From an uncultured Clostridia bacterium (lineage in GTDB: Bacteria; Bacillota; Clostridia; Christensenellales; Pumilibacteraceae): a stretch of 64,000 bases of DNA. Each line of letters opens with the position of its first letter. The stretch's first letter is position 1. The stretch covers positions 229,453 through 293,452 of the forward strand of contig CALVTM010000002.1 of the NCBI GenBank assembly GCA_944362615.1, given 5' to 3'. A program made the translations under genes and the position numbers. The notes under the pieces were generated by a model, which saw nothing but the letters and a program-made list of their open reading frames with translations, did no database searches and was not told the DNA's origin. Below are positions 9,238-17,529 of this stretch, piece by piece.

Positions 9238-9810
9238 ATGATAGAGAGTATACTCGCATCCGGAAACGTTTCCGCAAAACTTAAGCTTACCGTCAAAACT
9301 ATTATATCCGCAGGACTTACAGCTCTTGCCGTTGCTTTGCCGCAGATCGTGCATGCCTTTGCAGGCGCGTCCGGAGGAATGATCTGGTTACCTATGTATT
9401 TACCCGTCATTCTCGGAGGATGTCTGCTCGGCATACGCTGGGGACTCGGCATAGGCATAGCTTCACCTCTCGTGAGCTTTCTGATCACTTCGCTTGCAGG
9501 CTCACCGATGCCTGCCGCCGCACGTCTGCCGTTTATGATCGCCGAGCTTGCTGCCATGGCTGTCATATCCGGACTTTTTACCCGCCTGATAAGCAAAAAC
9601 AGCTGGATGGCTTTCCCTGCCGTTCTGCTCGCTTTTGTCGCCGGCAGATCGCTCTTTATGCTTCTGGCTGTAATATTCCAGTCAGTTACTCCGTTCACTC
9701 CCGCGCTCATCCTGTCGCAGATACAGTCCGGGCTTGCAGGCGTTGTGCTTCAGTCTGTACTTATTCCGGCAATAGTCATGCTGCTCGGCAAACTGCTTGA
9801 AAAAGAGTAA
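9238..9810 (+). CDS. ECF-type transporter substrate-binding (S) component-like membrane protein
   Basis: 190-residue, strongly hydrophobic protein with about five or six membrane segments. Its pattern (PQIVHAFAG, the MYLPVILGGCLLG segment near residue 48, SPLVSFLITSLAGSPMP, RLPFMIAELAAMAV) resembles ECF transporter S components, which bind vitamins or metals and work with a shared EcfAAT module. No ATPase or T component is nearby, so it would use a shared module encoded elsewhere. The ligand cannot be told from sequence. AAGGAG lies 7-8 nt before the ATG. It follows the two aldo/keto reductases by 22 nt and is probably cotranscribed, suggesting a link to their unknown substrate or cofactor. 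Confidence 0.7.
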   Translation: MIESILASGNVSAKLKLTVKTIISAGLTALAVALPQIVHAFAGASGGMIWLPMYLPVILGGCLLGIRWGLGIGIASPLVSFLITSLAGSPMPAAARLPFMIAELAAMAVISGLFTRLISKNSWMAFPAVLLAFVAGRSLFMLLAVIFQSVTPFTPALILSQIQSGLAGVVLQSVLIPAIVMLLGKLLEKE

Positions 9811-9912
9811 CGGCGTTGCCGTGATTAATTAAAAAATATGACTTGCGCTCCGGAAGCCGGACAGTCTTTCACAGCGCATGGCGTTACTTTGCCTTTGACA
9901 ACATCGGAATAC

Positions 9913-9943
9913 AAAAAAGCGCGTCCGTGATCCACGGACGCGC
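9913..9943 (-). terminator. Terminator between the ECF gene and DUF4250 gene
   Basis: Eleven-base perfect stem GCGCGTCCGTG / CACGGACGCGC (9919-9929/9933-9943). On the minus strand it is followed by six T, so it best serves the DUF4250 unit. It could also stop the plus-strand ECF transcript. Confidence 0.8.
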
Positions 9944-9965
9944 TTTCGGCATCAGTAAAATATAA

Positions 9966-10142
9966 TCATTTAAAGGCATTTTTTACGGGATCATAGCTAT
10001 AGTCTATTGAAGCAAGCGCGGCTGTGATCGCCGGCTCATCTTCACCTTCTTCCTCGCAAAACTCCGTCAATGACGAATATCTGTCGCGAAGTTTCATATT
10101 GACATAGCTGAGCAGAATATACGGATCTTTGGGCAGTGACAT
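9966..10142 (-). CDS. DUF4250 domain-containing small protein
   Basis: Short 58-residue gene read directly from the minus strand (MSLPKDPYILLSYVNMKLRD at the start, DPVKNAFK at the end). It matches the DUF4250 pattern of a PKDPyiLLS start, a helical middle and a YDpxxNqF end. Its function is unknown; the family is common in Clostridia. A G-rich stretch (GGGGGG) lies about 10 nt upstream of the ATG. It follows the flavodoxin-family gene by 17 nt and ends before a strong terminator, so it is the last gene of that unit. Confidence 0.8.
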   Translation of the reverse strand: MSLPKDPYILLSYVNMKLRDRYSSLTEFCEEEGEDEPAITAALASIDYSYDPVKNAFK

Positions 10143-10159
10143 AATTCAGTTACCCCCCA

Positions 10160-10786
10160 TTATCTGATAAAATTGGTTTTTGTTGCGGTAGCGGCAACGG
10201 GAGGCAGTATGCCGTTTGCTTTACCGCATTCAATGCACTTAAGCATCCATGCCATATTGAGGGCAAGATTGCGCATCGTCGCTACTCCCTCTTCATCCTT
10301 TGCTACGTCCTCAGCGCGTGTTCCGTGAACCTCATTCCAGTAAGTAGGCGATACCACCGGCATCTGAGATATTGTAAAATACTTGTTCAGCTCATCCACG
10401 CTGACTATCGTCCCCGCTCTGCGCGCAGAAGCTATCGCCGCCGCCGGCTTATGAGGATATCCGCCGTGCGCGTAAAATACACGGTCAAGCAGACTGACAA
10501 GCGTACCGTTCGGCGACGCATAATACACCGGCGTGCCGACTATAAGTCCGTCGGCGGCCTCCAGTTTATCTATCAGCTCGTTCACCGCATCGTCTTTGAT
10601 CGCACAACGCTTTGCGCCGCTCTTACGGCAATAACCGCAAGCAACGCATCCGCTTATGCGCTGCGTTCCCAGTTGAAATATCTCGCTTCCGATACCCTGC
10701 TCGGCAAGCGTATCTGCAATGATCGTAAGTGCCGCATTCGTGCAACCGTCCTTATGCGGACTGCCGTTTATCATTAAAACTTTCAT
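10160..10786 (-). CDS. Flavodoxin-family NAD(P)H-dependent FMN oxidoreductase
   Basis: 208-residue flavodoxin-fold protein. The N-terminal phosphate loop MINGSPHKDGCTNAAL binds FMN. CVACGYCRKSG near residue 47 is a cysteine-rich insertion seen in the iron-sulfur-flavoprotein/NADPH-dependent reductase relatives. TPVYYASPNGTLVSLLDR is the second FMN contact. Four or five cysteines (including CIECGKANG near the C-terminus) leave open a bound metal. The likely role is reduction of quinones, nitro compounds or other electron acceptors; the substrate is unknown. GGAGG lies 10 nt before the ATG, and a sigma-A promoter lies upstream. DUF4250 follows in the same unit. Confidence 0.8.
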   Translation of the reverse strand: MKVLMINGSPHKDGCTNAALTIIADTLAEQGIGSEIFQLGTQRISGCVACGYCRKSGAKRCAIKDDAVNELIDKLEAADGLIVGTPVYYASPNGTLVSLLDRVFYAHGGYPHKPAAAIASARRAGTIVSVDELNKYFTISQMPVVSPTYWNEVHGTRAEDVAKDEEGVATMRNLALNMAWMLKCIECGKANGILPPVAATATKTNFIR

Positions 10787-10825
10787 CAGTCTTATATCCT
10801 CCGATAATTTTTTCTGTACCTCTTA

Positions 10826-10854
10826 ATTATACACCCTGTTATCACAATCGTCAA
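10826..10854 (-). promoter_or_regulatory. Sigma-A promoter of the flavodoxin-family gene
   Basis: On the minus strand TTGACG, 17 bp spacer, TATAAT, with a conventional leader of about 35 nt that includes GGAGG. Confidence 0.75.
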
Positions 10855-10862
10855 TTATACGA

Positions 10863-10891
10863 TTGACTTATAACCCGATTTCTGATAATCT
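10863..10891 (+). promoter_or_regulatory. Sigma-A promoter of the amidohydrolase, leaderless architecture
   Basis: TTGACT (10863-10868), 17 bp spacer and TAATCT (10886-10891) end 7 nt before ATG at 10899. It is back-to-back with the flavodoxin promoter. Confidence 0.65.
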
Positions 10892-10898
10892 TAGCGTT

Positions 10899-11687
10899 AT
10901 GATCATTGATTTTCATACACATTATTATCCGGATGATCTTGCGTACCGTGCGCTTCACGGTGTGGACGACGTCTGCGAAGGAGATAACGACGGAACATAT
11001 CGCGGGCTTAAAAAAGCCATGCAGAAAGCCGGCGTCGATCGCGCGGTGGTGCTTGCGGTCTGTAACCGACCGGAGCATGAAGATAAGATAAATTCGTTTA
11101 TCCTCGGGTGCGCGGACGAAGCTATCATACCTTTCTTTTCCGTTCACCCTTACTCGGAAAATGCTCCCGAGCTTGTGCGCAAGTATGCGGGGCTCGGAGT
11201 TAAGGGAATCAAACTTCATCCGAATATGCAACAGTTCCGGCTGGGTGATGAAAGGTTTCCGCCTTTTTGCCGCGCCATACGCGAAACAGGCATTATTGCC
11301 CTCTTCCACTGCGGCAAACCGGGAAGAACGCCCACGTCGTTTGATGTGTACCCGTCAGACTTCCTGCCGCTGATGGATATCCTCGATCCCGAGCGCACTG
11401 TGCTTGCGCATACCGGAGGCTACGGCGTATCGGACAGCGAACTTGACGTACTGCGCGCTATGAACGTATACACCGATCTTTCGCTCGCTTCCTCTCAGTT
11501 TACACCCGACAGAATGAAGAGCATCCTCGAGTCTATCCCTGCCGACCGGCTGCTGTTCGGAAGCGACGCCCCGTGGAGAGACATAAGCGCCTCGCTCGAT
11601 TTTATCCGCGCTTCGTGCAGAGACGATACCGCACTTCAGCTTTTACTGCACATTAACGCGGAAAAACTGCTCGGCTTAAACGGATGA
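10899..11687 (+). CDS. Amidohydrolase-family metal-dependent hydrolase
   Basis: 262-residue TIM-barrel hydrolase of the amidohydrolase-2/TatD-like type. The metal-binding HxH is in IDFHTHYYPDD at residues 3-13, a further histidine is in IKLHPNMQQF, another in LFHCGKPG, then HTGG, and the catalytic Asp in FGSDAPWR near the C-terminus. The reaction is unknown. Relatives include decarboxylases, lactonases and deaminases. The start MIIDFHTHYY at 10899 is preferred over an in-frame upstream codon because the metal motif normally lies at the extreme N-terminus and the promoter -10 ends 7 nt before it. There is no ribosome binding site. A strong bidirectional terminator follows. Confidence 0.85.
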   Translation: MIIDFHTHYYPDDLAYRALHGVDDVCEGDNDGTYRGLKKAMQKAGVDRAVVLAVCNRPEHEDKINSFILGCADEAIIPFFSVHPYSENAPELVRKYAGLGVKGIKLHPNMQQFRLGDERFPPFCRAIRETGIIALFHCGKPGRTPTSFDVYPSDFLPLMDILDPERTVLAHTGGYGVSDSELDVLRAMNVYTDLSLASSQFTPDRMKSILESIPADRLLFGSDAPWRDISASLDFIRASCRDDTALQLLLHINAEKLLGLNG

Positions 11688-11743
11688 ACGCTCGGTTTAC
11701 GCTCGCGCTGAAAGACTTATAATACTATAAAAAAGATAGCACA

Positions 11744-11776
11744 AGCAGGGCTGCCGCTTAATGCGGCAGCCCTGCT
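11744..11776. terminator. Bidirectional terminator
   Basis: Fourteen-base perfect stem AGCAGGGCTGCCGC / GCGGCAGCCCTGCT with a five-base loop, lying between the convergent amidohydrolase and zinc-ribbon membrane protein genes. T-rich sequence lies on both sides. Confidence 0.85.
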
Positions 11777-11792
11777 TGTTATCTTTAGATTT

Positions 11793-12278
11793 TCAGACCG
11801 TCATATAATACGATTGAAGTATGACGCCGCTTAGTATCAGATAATATATACAGAAACTGCTTATTATGATACCGATAATACTGAGCGCTATCGTCGCCGA
11901 ACGATGTGATCCGTATTTTTTAGCCGTACCGTTACGCCGAATAAGGGCAACTATTCCGGATATGAACGATAAAACCATGATCACACAGGATGTTACCGTA
12001 ATAGCTATGAACTGAACGATAATCGTATGATTTGCCGCCTCAGCTATCAGGGTTATCAGAAACACCAGGAATATGATCAAATAAAAGCTTAATGCTAAAT
12101 TCGCGACGATGCCACCGACCAATGAAAGCAATGCGGGAAGCAAGCTGTACGTTTCATCATATACGCGCTCTTCCGCGCGCGGCACCTGCCGACTTGCAAG
12201 CGTCCTGCCGTTTCTAACGCATTCGTCACAGACAGTTGCATTTTCGCAAGTGCGCTTTCCGCAAAATCTGCAATACAT
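11793..12278 (-). CDS. Zinc-ribbon membrane protein of unknown function
   Basis: 161-residue protein. A short N-terminal zinc ribbon (CRFCGKRTCENATVCDEC, residues 3-20) is followed by a linker and three or four hydrophobic segments. Segments such as FYLIIFLVFLITLI, TSCVIMVLSFISGIVALI and ALSIIGIIISSFCIYYLIL mark membrane spans. The layout resembles DUF4190-like zinc-ribbon membrane proteins of Firmicutes. No enzyme motif is seen. GGAGG lies 6-8 nt before the ATG at 12278. It lies 39 nt downstream of the second GMP synthetase gene on the same strand and may be in that unit, though no function can be inferred from this. Confidence 0.7.
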   Translation of the reverse strand: MYCRFCGKRTCENATVCDECVRNGRTLASRQVPRAEERVYDETYSLLPALLSLVGGIVANLALSFYLIIFLVFLITLIAEAANHTIIVQFIAITVTSCVIMVLSFISGIVALIRRNGTAKKYGSHRSATIALSIIGIIISSFCIYYLILSGVILQSYYMTV

Positions 12279-12317
12279 TATTATCCTCCATTATGTTTTA
12301 TTACGATCTTGCCCGAC

Positions 12318-13298
12318 TTATTCCCACTCGATGGTTCCGCAGGGCTTCGGAGTCAGATCGTAAAGCACGCGGTTCACTCCGTCGACCTCCGTAGTTATTC
12401 TCGCGGTGATGTGCTGGAGCAAAGCAAAAGGTACGTCCTCTACAGTGGCGGTCATGGCGTCTACAGTGTTTACCGCTCTGATGATGACCGGATATTCAAA
12501 TGTGCGCTTGTTGTTTTTCACGCCTACGGATTTGAAGTCGGGAACTACGGTGAAATACTGCCATACCTTGCCTTCAAGCCCGTTCTTCGCAAACTCTTCA
12601 CGCAATATCGCATCGGATTCACGTACTGCCTCCAAGCGGTCACGGGTGATCGCGCCCAGACAGCGCACTCCGAGTCCGGGACCGGGGAACGGCTGACGGA
12701 AGACCATGTTATCAGGCAGTCCCAATGCTTTGCCGACTACGCGGACTTCATCCTTGAAAAGCAGACGCACGGGCTCTACAAGCTCAAACTTGAGATCTTC
12801 GGGAAGACCGCCGACGTTGTGATGAGCCTTTACAGGACCGCTCTCGAGAATGTCCGGATAAATAGTACCCTGCGCAAGGAAATCAATACCTTCGAGCTTG
12901 CGCGCTTCCTCTTCGAACACGCGGATGAATTCCGCACCGATGATCTTACGTTTCTGCTCAGGATCGGCAACGCCTGCCAGCTTATCCAGGAAGCGATCCA
13001 CCGCATCCACATATATAAGATTGGCATCCATCTCGTCACGGAATACCTTTACCACCTGCTCCGGCTCCCCTTTGCGCAGCAGACCGTGGTTTACGTGAAC
13101 GCATACCAGCTGCTTGCCGATCGCCTTGATGAGCAGTGCTGCAACTACTGAAGAATCTACGCCGCCGCTGAGGGCAAGAAGAACTTTTTTATCGCCTACT
13201 TTGGCACGCACCTCGGCTATCTGCTCTTCAATGAACTGCTCCGCAAGCGCGGGCGTAGTTATGCGTTCCATGTTCTCAGGACGCTTGTTGTTATTCAT
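12318..13298 (-). CDS. Stand-alone GMP synthetase ATP-pyrophosphatase subunit (second GuaA-type gene)
   Basis: 326-residue protein equal to the ATP-PPase and dimerisation domains of GMP synthetase, without the glutamine amidotransferase domain. The P-loop [17 protein letters not shown], the [12 protein letters not shown] and HHNVGGLP motifs, [12 protein letters not shown], and the C-terminal [11 protein letters not shown] are all present, so it should adenylate XMP and make GMP with free ammonia or a separate glutaminase. It has its own ribosome binding site (GGGAGGA) and starts 70 nt after a complete guaA. The two share the fold but differ widely, including near the nucleotide loop, so this is an old paralogue and not a broken copy. 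Why both are kept is unknown. Confidence 0.88.
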   Translation of the reverse strand: MNNNKRPENMERITTPALAEQFIEEQIAEVRAKVGDKKVLLALSGGVDSSVVAALLIKAIGKQLVCVHVNHGLLRKGEPEQVVKVFRDEMDANLIYVDAVDRFLDKLAGVADPEQKRKIIGAEFIRVFEEEARKLEGIDFLAQGTIYPDILESGPVKAHHNVGGLPEDLKFELVEPVRLLFKDEVRVVGKALGLPDNMVFRQPFPGPGLGVRCLGAITRDRLEAVRESDAILREEFAKNGLEGKVWQYFTVVPDFKSVGVKNNKRTFEYPVIIRAVNTVDAMTATVEDVPFALLQHITARITTEVDGVNRVLYDLTPKPCGTIEWE

Positions 13299-13367
13299 AT
13301 CTGTTCCTCCCGGATTATTTTTTCTCTTGTGTGTTTATGTTCGTATTAACTTACTTATCTCCGCCGC

Positions 13368-14897
13368 TTATTCCCATTCAATAGTAGCGGGCGGCTTGGA
13401 AGTAACGTCGTACGCTATGCGGTTGATGCCCTTGACTTCGTTGACTATTCGGGACGATATGGTCTCAAGCACATCGTAAGGAATACGCGCCCAGTCCGCA
13501 GTCATGCCGTCCACACTCGTTACGGCACGCAGTCCGCACACATAGTCGTATGTACGCTCGTCCCCCATTACGCCTACCGTCTGCACATTGGTCAGCACCG
13601 CAAAGTACTGCCATATTTCCTTATCCAGTCCGGCGCGCGCTATCTCTTCGCGGTATATGTAATCAGCGTCCTGAAGTATCTTTACCTTTTCCGCTGTCAC
13701 CTCTCCGATGATACGTATTCCGAGACCGGGACCGGGGAACGGTTGACGCAACACTATGGACGCCGGAAGCCCTATTTCAAAGCCGCACGCGCGCACCTCG
13801 TCTTTGAACAGATCGCGCAGAGGCTCTACTATCTCCTTGAAGTCCACAACGTCCGGAAGTCCGCCTACGTTGTGATGACTCTTTATCTTTGCGCTTGCGC
13901 CCAGTCCGCTCTCTATTACGTCCGGATAGATCGTTCCCTGAACGAGATAATCCACGGCACCTATCTTGCGCGCTTCTTCCTCAAATACTTTGATGAATTC
14001 CGCGCCTATGATCTTACGTTTTTTCTCCGGTTCCGTCACGCCTTTGAGTTTGGAAAGAAAACGCTCGCCTGCGTCTACAGCAATAAGATTCATTTTCTGC
14101 TCGTCACGGAAAACGCGGATTATTTCCGCCGTCTCGTTCTTACGCATGAGACCGTGATCGACATATACGCATATGAGGTTAGGACATGCCTTATGAACAA
14201 GCGTCGCCGCAACTGCGCTGTCTACGCCTCCGGAAAGCGCGCAAAGCACTTTCTTGTCTCCTATCTTGGCTTTAAGCTTTGCTATCGTTTCCGCGGCAAA
14301 GTTTCCCATCGTCCAGTCGCCGTTGGCTCCGCACACGTTGTAGAGGAAGTTGTGAAGCACTTTGTTTCCCTCTTCGGTGTGCATTACTTCGGGGTGGAAC
14401 TGCACTCCGTAAAGCCGGCGCGCCTCGTTCTCCATTGCCGCCACCGGACAAGTCGGCGTCGTTGCCGTCGATACGAAACCGTCAGGCAGTTTCTCCACAT
14501 AGTTGGTATGGCTCATCCAGCAAAGAGAGGTTTCCTTTACTCCGTCAAACAGTTTGCCCGAACGCACCGTAAGCGTCTGCCTGCCGTACTCGCGCGGACC
14601 TGTCGTAACGACTCCCCCCGACATGTGCGCTATGAGCTGACATCCGTAACATATACCGAGTATAGGTATGCCCGCTTCAAGAAGATCCTGACCGACGCGC
14701 GGCGCGTCCTCCTCAAAAATATTGCTCGGTCCGCCCGTGAAAATTATGCCTATCGGGTTCTTTTCCAAAAGCTTTTCTGTCGGCGTTGAAAAAGGCAAAA
14801 GTTCACAGTATACGCCCTGTTCACGCACACGACGAGCTATAAGCTGGTTGTACTGTCCTCCGAAATCGAGGACGATCACTGTCTGGCGATCATTCAT
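13368..14897 (-). CDS. guaA: GMP synthase (glutamine-hydrolysing), full length
   Basis: 509-residue bifunctional enzyme that converts XMP, ATP and glutamine to GMP in purine synthesis. The class I amidotransferase domain is first: [20 protein letters not shown], the nucleophile in [11 protein letters not shown], and the His/Glu pair in [13 protein letters not shown]. The ATP-PPase domain follows with [13 protein letters not shown] near residue 220. The dimerisation domain ends with [14 protein letters not shown] and [11 protein letters not shown]. The ATG at 14897 overlaps the stop of the upstream methyltransferase gene (ATGA), giving coupled translation. A second GuaA-type gene lacking the glutaminase domain lies directly downstream. 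Confidence 0.96.
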   Translation of the reverse strand: MNDRQTVIVLDFGGQYNQLIARRVREQGVYCELLPFSTPTEKLLEKNPIGIIFTGGPSNIFEEDAPRVGQDLLEAGIPILGICYGCQLIAHMSGGVVTTGPREYGRQTLTVRSGKLFDGVKETSLCWMSHTNYVEKLPDGFVSTATTPTCPVAAMENEARRLYGVQFHPEVMHTEEGNKVLHNFLYNVCGANGDWTMGNFAAETIAKLKAKIGDKKVLCALSGGVDSAVAATLVHKACPNLICVYVDHGLMRKNETAEIIRVFRDEQKMNLIAVDAGERFLSKLKGVTEPEKKRKIIGAEFIKVFEEEARKIGAVDYLVQGTIYPDVIESGLGASAKIKSHHNVGGLPDVVDFKEIVEPLRDLFKDEVRACGFEIGLPASIVLRQPFPGPGLGIRIIGEVTAEKVKILQDADYIYREEIARAGLDKEIWQYFAVLTNVQTVGVMGDERTYDYVCGLRAVTSVDGMTADWARIPYDVLETISSRIVNEVKGINRIAYDVTSKPPATIEWE

Positions 14898-15619
14898 TTG
14901 TTTATATCTCCGCAAAAAATATGTTTCGTAGTTTCGTAAAGCCCTATCGCTACCGCCTGCGGCAGATTCAGCGAATCGATGTCTTTACTGTGCCGTATTA
15001 TGACCGGCGTCCCGGCTTCCGCAAGCTCCGCAGGCAATCCCGACCCTTCGTTACCGAACACAAGACCGAAAGGCGCCTCCGGTGTCACACTGCCGAGAGT
15101 CACGCTTCTGTCGTCCAGCATGAACAGCATTTTATTCTCGGGATGAGCGGCGGCATAGTCTCCCCACTCCGGATATACGCTTATGCTGAGCGAAAATATC
15201 GCGCCCATGGATGCACGTACCGTTTTGGGATTATAAGCATCCGCACAGCCTTGCCCGACGATCGCAAGCTTTCTGATCCCAAAACCGAGCATCGTGCGCA
15301 TTATCGTTCCGAGGTTTCCTTCATCGGAGGGCTGAACAAGCGTAACGTGAGTGTCGCTGCCGAAATCTTCATAGCGTTTTCTGAACACTCCCGCCATATA
15401 GACGTTACCTTTTTTCGCAATACGTGATATCGATTTATCGTCAACGACGGTTATATCCCGCACCGGAGCAAGTATCTTTTCAAGCTCGTCCGTCATGCGC
15501 AACGAGGAATGAAGCACAATGCTTTCAATGTCCTCGCGCCTGCGCTTTATCAGCTCTACGGTCGGAAACGCACCGAGACTGTAAGATATTTCTCCCGCTT
15601 TGTCATAAGCTTTAAGCAT
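14894..15619 (-). CDS. TrmH/SpoU-family RNA 2'-O-methyltransferase
   Basis: 241-residue SPOUT methyltransferase that methylates ribose 2'-OH in rRNA or tRNA using SAM. The family motifs are seen in order: [19 protein letters not shown] (motif 1 with the catalytic Asn/Arg), [13 protein letters not shown] (motif 2), and [15 protein letters not shown] (motif 3). An N-terminal region of about 90 residues could be the substrate-recognition domain. The exact target (RlmB-like or another) is not clear. The ATG at 15619 lies 6 nt after a near-perfect promoter -10, so the message is predicted to be leaderless. Its stop overlaps guaA, so guaA is translated from the same transcript. Confidence 0.85.
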   Translation of the reverse strand: MLKAYDKAGEISYSLGAFPTVELIKRRREDIESIVLHSSLRMTDELEKILAPVRDITVVDDKSISRIAKKGNVYMAGVFRKRYEDFGSDTHVTLVQPSDEGNLGTIMRTMLGFGIRKLAIVGQGCADAYNPKTVRASMGAIFSLSISVYPEWGDYAAAHPENKMLFMLDDRSVTLGSVTPEAPFGLVFGNEGSGLPAELAEAGTPVIIRHSKDIDSLNLPQAVAIGLYETTKHIFCGDINK

Positions 15620-15625
15620 AGTATA

Positions 15626-15654
15626 ATTATAAACCGAAAGCGGCTATAAGTCAA
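15626..15654 (-). promoter_or_regulatory. Sigma-A promoter of trmH-guaA unit, leaderless architecture
   Basis: On the minus strand TTGACT, 17 bp spacer and perfect TATAAT end 6 nt before the ATG of the methyltransferase gene. Confidence 0.8.
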
Positions 15655-15681
15655 TAAATATTTTAAGATAACGCACAAACG

Positions 15682-16515
15682 TCACCGTCCTGCCGCGCCT
15701 ACATTCCTTGCATAGTGAAATATGTATTGCTGAGCAAGACCGGCAAGCTCGCCGTATCTCGCCATATAAAAATCATGAATCTTGGCGGGCGTATCCAGCT
15801 CCTCTGTCATAAGCGCCTGTTTCATCCAGGTATCAACCGGGAAGGAATCCCAGTGAGACAGCCCGAAAAGCACTATGCAGTCCGCTACCTTGGGACCTAT
15901 CCCTTTTACGGTAAGCAGCTTTTTACGCGCTTCGTCCGCACTGAGAGCTTTTACTTCGGATACGAACTCGTCAGTCACCGTCCGTACTGCGGAATACAGA
16001 TACGCATCCCGGTATCCCGCACCGAGAGCCGAGTAATCCGCAACCGAAAGCGGAAGCAGCTCCTCCCTCGTCGGAAACGCATGACCGCCGTCCGGAGTGC
16101 TTTTCCCGGCGGCTACGCACAATCTTTCGATTATCCCTTTTATACGCGGTATGTTGTTGTTTGCGGATATTATAAATGATATTATCATCTCAAACGCATT
16201 CTGGCGGAGCAGCCTTATGCCCTTTCCCGCCTCGCTCTCGCGCGCAAGCTCAGGGAACGAATGAAGCCGCTCAAAATATCCGGAGTAATCCGCATCCAAC
16301 GCGAAATAATGATAAAAATAATCCGGATCAGCCGTGTCTATCCGCACTCCGTCCGCCGTCTGTGCTATGCGGCAGTACTTATCCGCGGAACGCACCGTAT
16401 AACCGTCCCCGTTTTGTGCAAACCTGAACGTCTGTCCGCATTCCAATGTATCCCTGACATTGAAAAACTCCGCGCCCTCTACAGTTATTCCGCTTTTGTC
16501 TTTCGTGATCTCCAT
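15682..16515 (-). CDS. OGG-type 8-oxoguanine DNA glycosylase
   Basis: 277-residue base-excision repair glycosylase of the HhH-GPD superfamily that removes 8-oxoguanine and nicks by a lyase reaction. The N-terminal domain contains CGQTFRF, typical of eukaryote-like OGG1 proteins. The helix-hairpin-helix is LLTVKGIGPKVADCIVLFGL with the catalytic lysine in GPKVAD, and the catalytic Asp is in FPVDTWMK. This resembles the OGG1 family of Clostridia more than AlkA. The start MEITKDKSG at 16515 is favoured because a promoter -10 lies 6 nt upstream and there is no Shine-Dalgarno sequence. It ends just upstream of the trmH promoter, so it is probably a single-gene unit. Confidence 0.85.
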   Translation of the reverse strand: MEITKDKSGITVEGAEFFNVRDTLECGQTFRFAQNGDGYTVRSADKYCRIAQTADGVRIDTADPDYFYHYFALDADYSGYFERLHSFPELARESEAGKGIRLLRQNAFEMIISFIISANNNIPRIKGIIERLCVAAGKSTPDGGHAFPTREELLPLSVADYSALGAGYRDAYLYSAVRTVTDEFVSEVKALSADEARKKLLTVKGIGPKVADCIVLFGLSHWDSFPVDTWMKQALMTEELDTPAKIHDFYMARYGELAGLAQQYIFHYARNVGAAGR

Positions 16516-16521
16516 GATATG

Positions 16522-16551
16522 ATTATACCACATGTTCCGCCGCTATGGCAA
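16522..16551 (-). promoter_or_regulatory. Sigma-A promoter of the OGG gene, leaderless architecture
   Basis: On the minus strand TTGCCA, 18 bp spacer and TATAAT end 6 nt before the ATG at 16515. Confidence 0.72.
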
Positions 16552-16654
16552 TGAAATTCCCTGTTTATCGTTTTATTTACACGAACGGAAATTTTATCCG
16601 GCAGTTCGCCGCGTTTAAAGCGGAGAATGTCCCTCAGCTATTACCCGAACATGT

Positions 16655-16687
16655 AAAAAGGCTGTCGCATCCGTAAATGCAACAGCC
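16655..16687 (-). terminator. Terminator of rplU-rpmA
   Basis: On the minus strand GGCTGTTGCAT pairs with ATGCGACAGCC around a six-base loop, followed by five T. Confidence 0.8.
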
Positions 16688-16707
16688 CTCTTTTATAGCT
16701 GTGATTA

Positions 16708-16998
16708 TTATTCAGCAGCGTATACGCTTACCTTTTTACGGGTACGGTCGTAACGCTCGAATTTTACAACGCCGTCGACTTTAGCGTAAAGCGTATCATC
16801 GCTGCCTATACCGACATTGTTGCCTGCATGGAACTTGGTTCCTCTCTGGCGGATGAGAATGCTGCCTGCGCGTACATTTTCACCTGCGTATCTCTTGACG
16901 CCCAGTCTCTGAGCGTTACTGTCTCTGCCGTTCTTCGTGGATCCGCCGCCCTTCTTGTGAGCCATGAGGACAAGCGGCTTAAATGTAAATACCGTCAT
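16708..16998 (-). CDS. rpmA: Large ribosomal subunit protein bL27, with N-terminal extension
   Basis: bL27, whose N-terminal tail reaches the peptidyl-transferase centre. The conserved body starts [21 protein letters not shown]. Twelve residues ([12 protein letters not shown]) precede it when the ATG at 16998 is used. That ATG has AGAGAGG at 9-10 nt, whereas the inner ATG before AHKK (16965) has no ribosome binding site. Firmicute L27 normally carries a similar extension (consensus LxLQFFA) removed by the protease Prp, encoded between rplU and rpmA. Here LVLM replaces QFF and only 29 nt separate the genes, so Prp is not in its usual place. Either the extension is cut by another route or the inner ATG is used. 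Confidence 0.9.
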   Translation of the reverse strand: MTVFTFKPLVLMAHKKGGGSTKNGRDSNAQRLGVKRYAGENVRAGSILIRQRGTKFHAGNNVGIGSDDTLYAKVDGVVKFERYDRTRKKVSVYAAE

Positions 16999-17027
16999 TT
17001 TATATACCTCTCTTTATATCTCGCGGA

Positions 17028-17327
17028 TCACGCCATAGCGGTGATCTTGACCTTCGTGAAAGCCTGTCTGTGTCCGTTCTTGACACGCTCGTTCTTCTTG
17101 GACTTGTACTTGAATACTACGACTTTCTTCGTCTTGCCCTGCTTAACGATCTCGCCCTTTACTTTGCCGGATGCTTCGGCACCGGTAAGGATGTTTTCGC
17201 CGTCAACTTTCATGATAGCGTCAAACTCAACCTGAGCGCCTGCTTCGCCTTCCAGCTTTTCCACTTCGATAACGTCGCCTTCGCAGACTTTGTACTGCTT
17301 GCCGCCGGTAACGATTACTGCGTACAT
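17028..17327 (-). CDS. rplU: Large ribosomal subunit protein bL21
   Basis: 99-residue bL21 (MYAVIVTGGKQYKVCEGDVI at the start; the KKNERVKNGHRQAFTKVKI tail is typical of 23S rRNA binding). The start at 17327 is set by GAGGAGG 8 nt upstream; a longer in-frame reading would include the structured leader. It is the first gene of rplU-rpmA. A sigma-A promoter and a long-range hairpin that fits an L21-type leader precede it, so expression is probably autoregulated by the protein. Confidence 0.95.
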   Translation of the reverse strand: MYAVIVTGGKQYKVCEGDVIEVEKLEGEAGAQVEFDAIMKVDGENILTGAEASGKVKGEIVKQGKTKKVVVFKYKSKKNERVKNGHRQAFTKVKITAMA

Positions 17328-17356
17328 TTGTTTTGCCTCCTCTGCACTTGATGTTT

Positions 17357-17414
17357 CCGCCGTGACCCGGGTTCGCCCGTATTTTAAGCGCATTAAAATA
17401 CCCGTCACGAGCGG
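17357..17414 (-). promoter_or_regulatory. Structured rplU leader (L21 leader-like)
   Basis: On the minus strand CCGCTCGTGAC (17414-17404) pairs with GTCACGGCGG (17366-17357), with a single bulge. Inside lies a second hairpin, GTATTTTAA / TTAAAATAC. A closed two-tier structure between promoter and ribosome binding site is what is expected of the L21 leader family. Identity was judged by position and pairing only. Confidence 0.6.
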
Positions 17415-17423
17415 TTCTTAGCT

Positions 17424-17452
17424 ATTATATTAAATGCAAGGCGCTTTGTCAA
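17424..17452 (-). promoter_or_regulatory. Sigma-A promoter of rplU-rpmA
   Basis: On the minus strand TTGACA, 17 bp spacer, TATAAT. The leader is about 90 nt. Confidence 0.82.
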
Positions 17453-17494
17453 GGAAATTCCCGCATTATACGCAAAAAATACTTACCAAAATCC

Positions 17495-17523
17495 TTGACA
17501 TCGTGAACTTTTTGGGGTATACT
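17495..17523 (+). promoter_or_regulatory. Sigma-A promoter of the leuA T-box
   Basis: TTGACA (17495-17500), 17 bp spacer, TATACT (17518-17523). Confidence 0.82.
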
Positions 17524-17529
17524 TGCATA

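Noticed and set aside
12318..13298. The short GuaA-type gene as a frameshifted fragment of guaA
   Set aside because: It has its own ribosome binding site, an intact P-loop and C-terminus, and differs strongly from the neighbouring guaA, so it is a separate gene.
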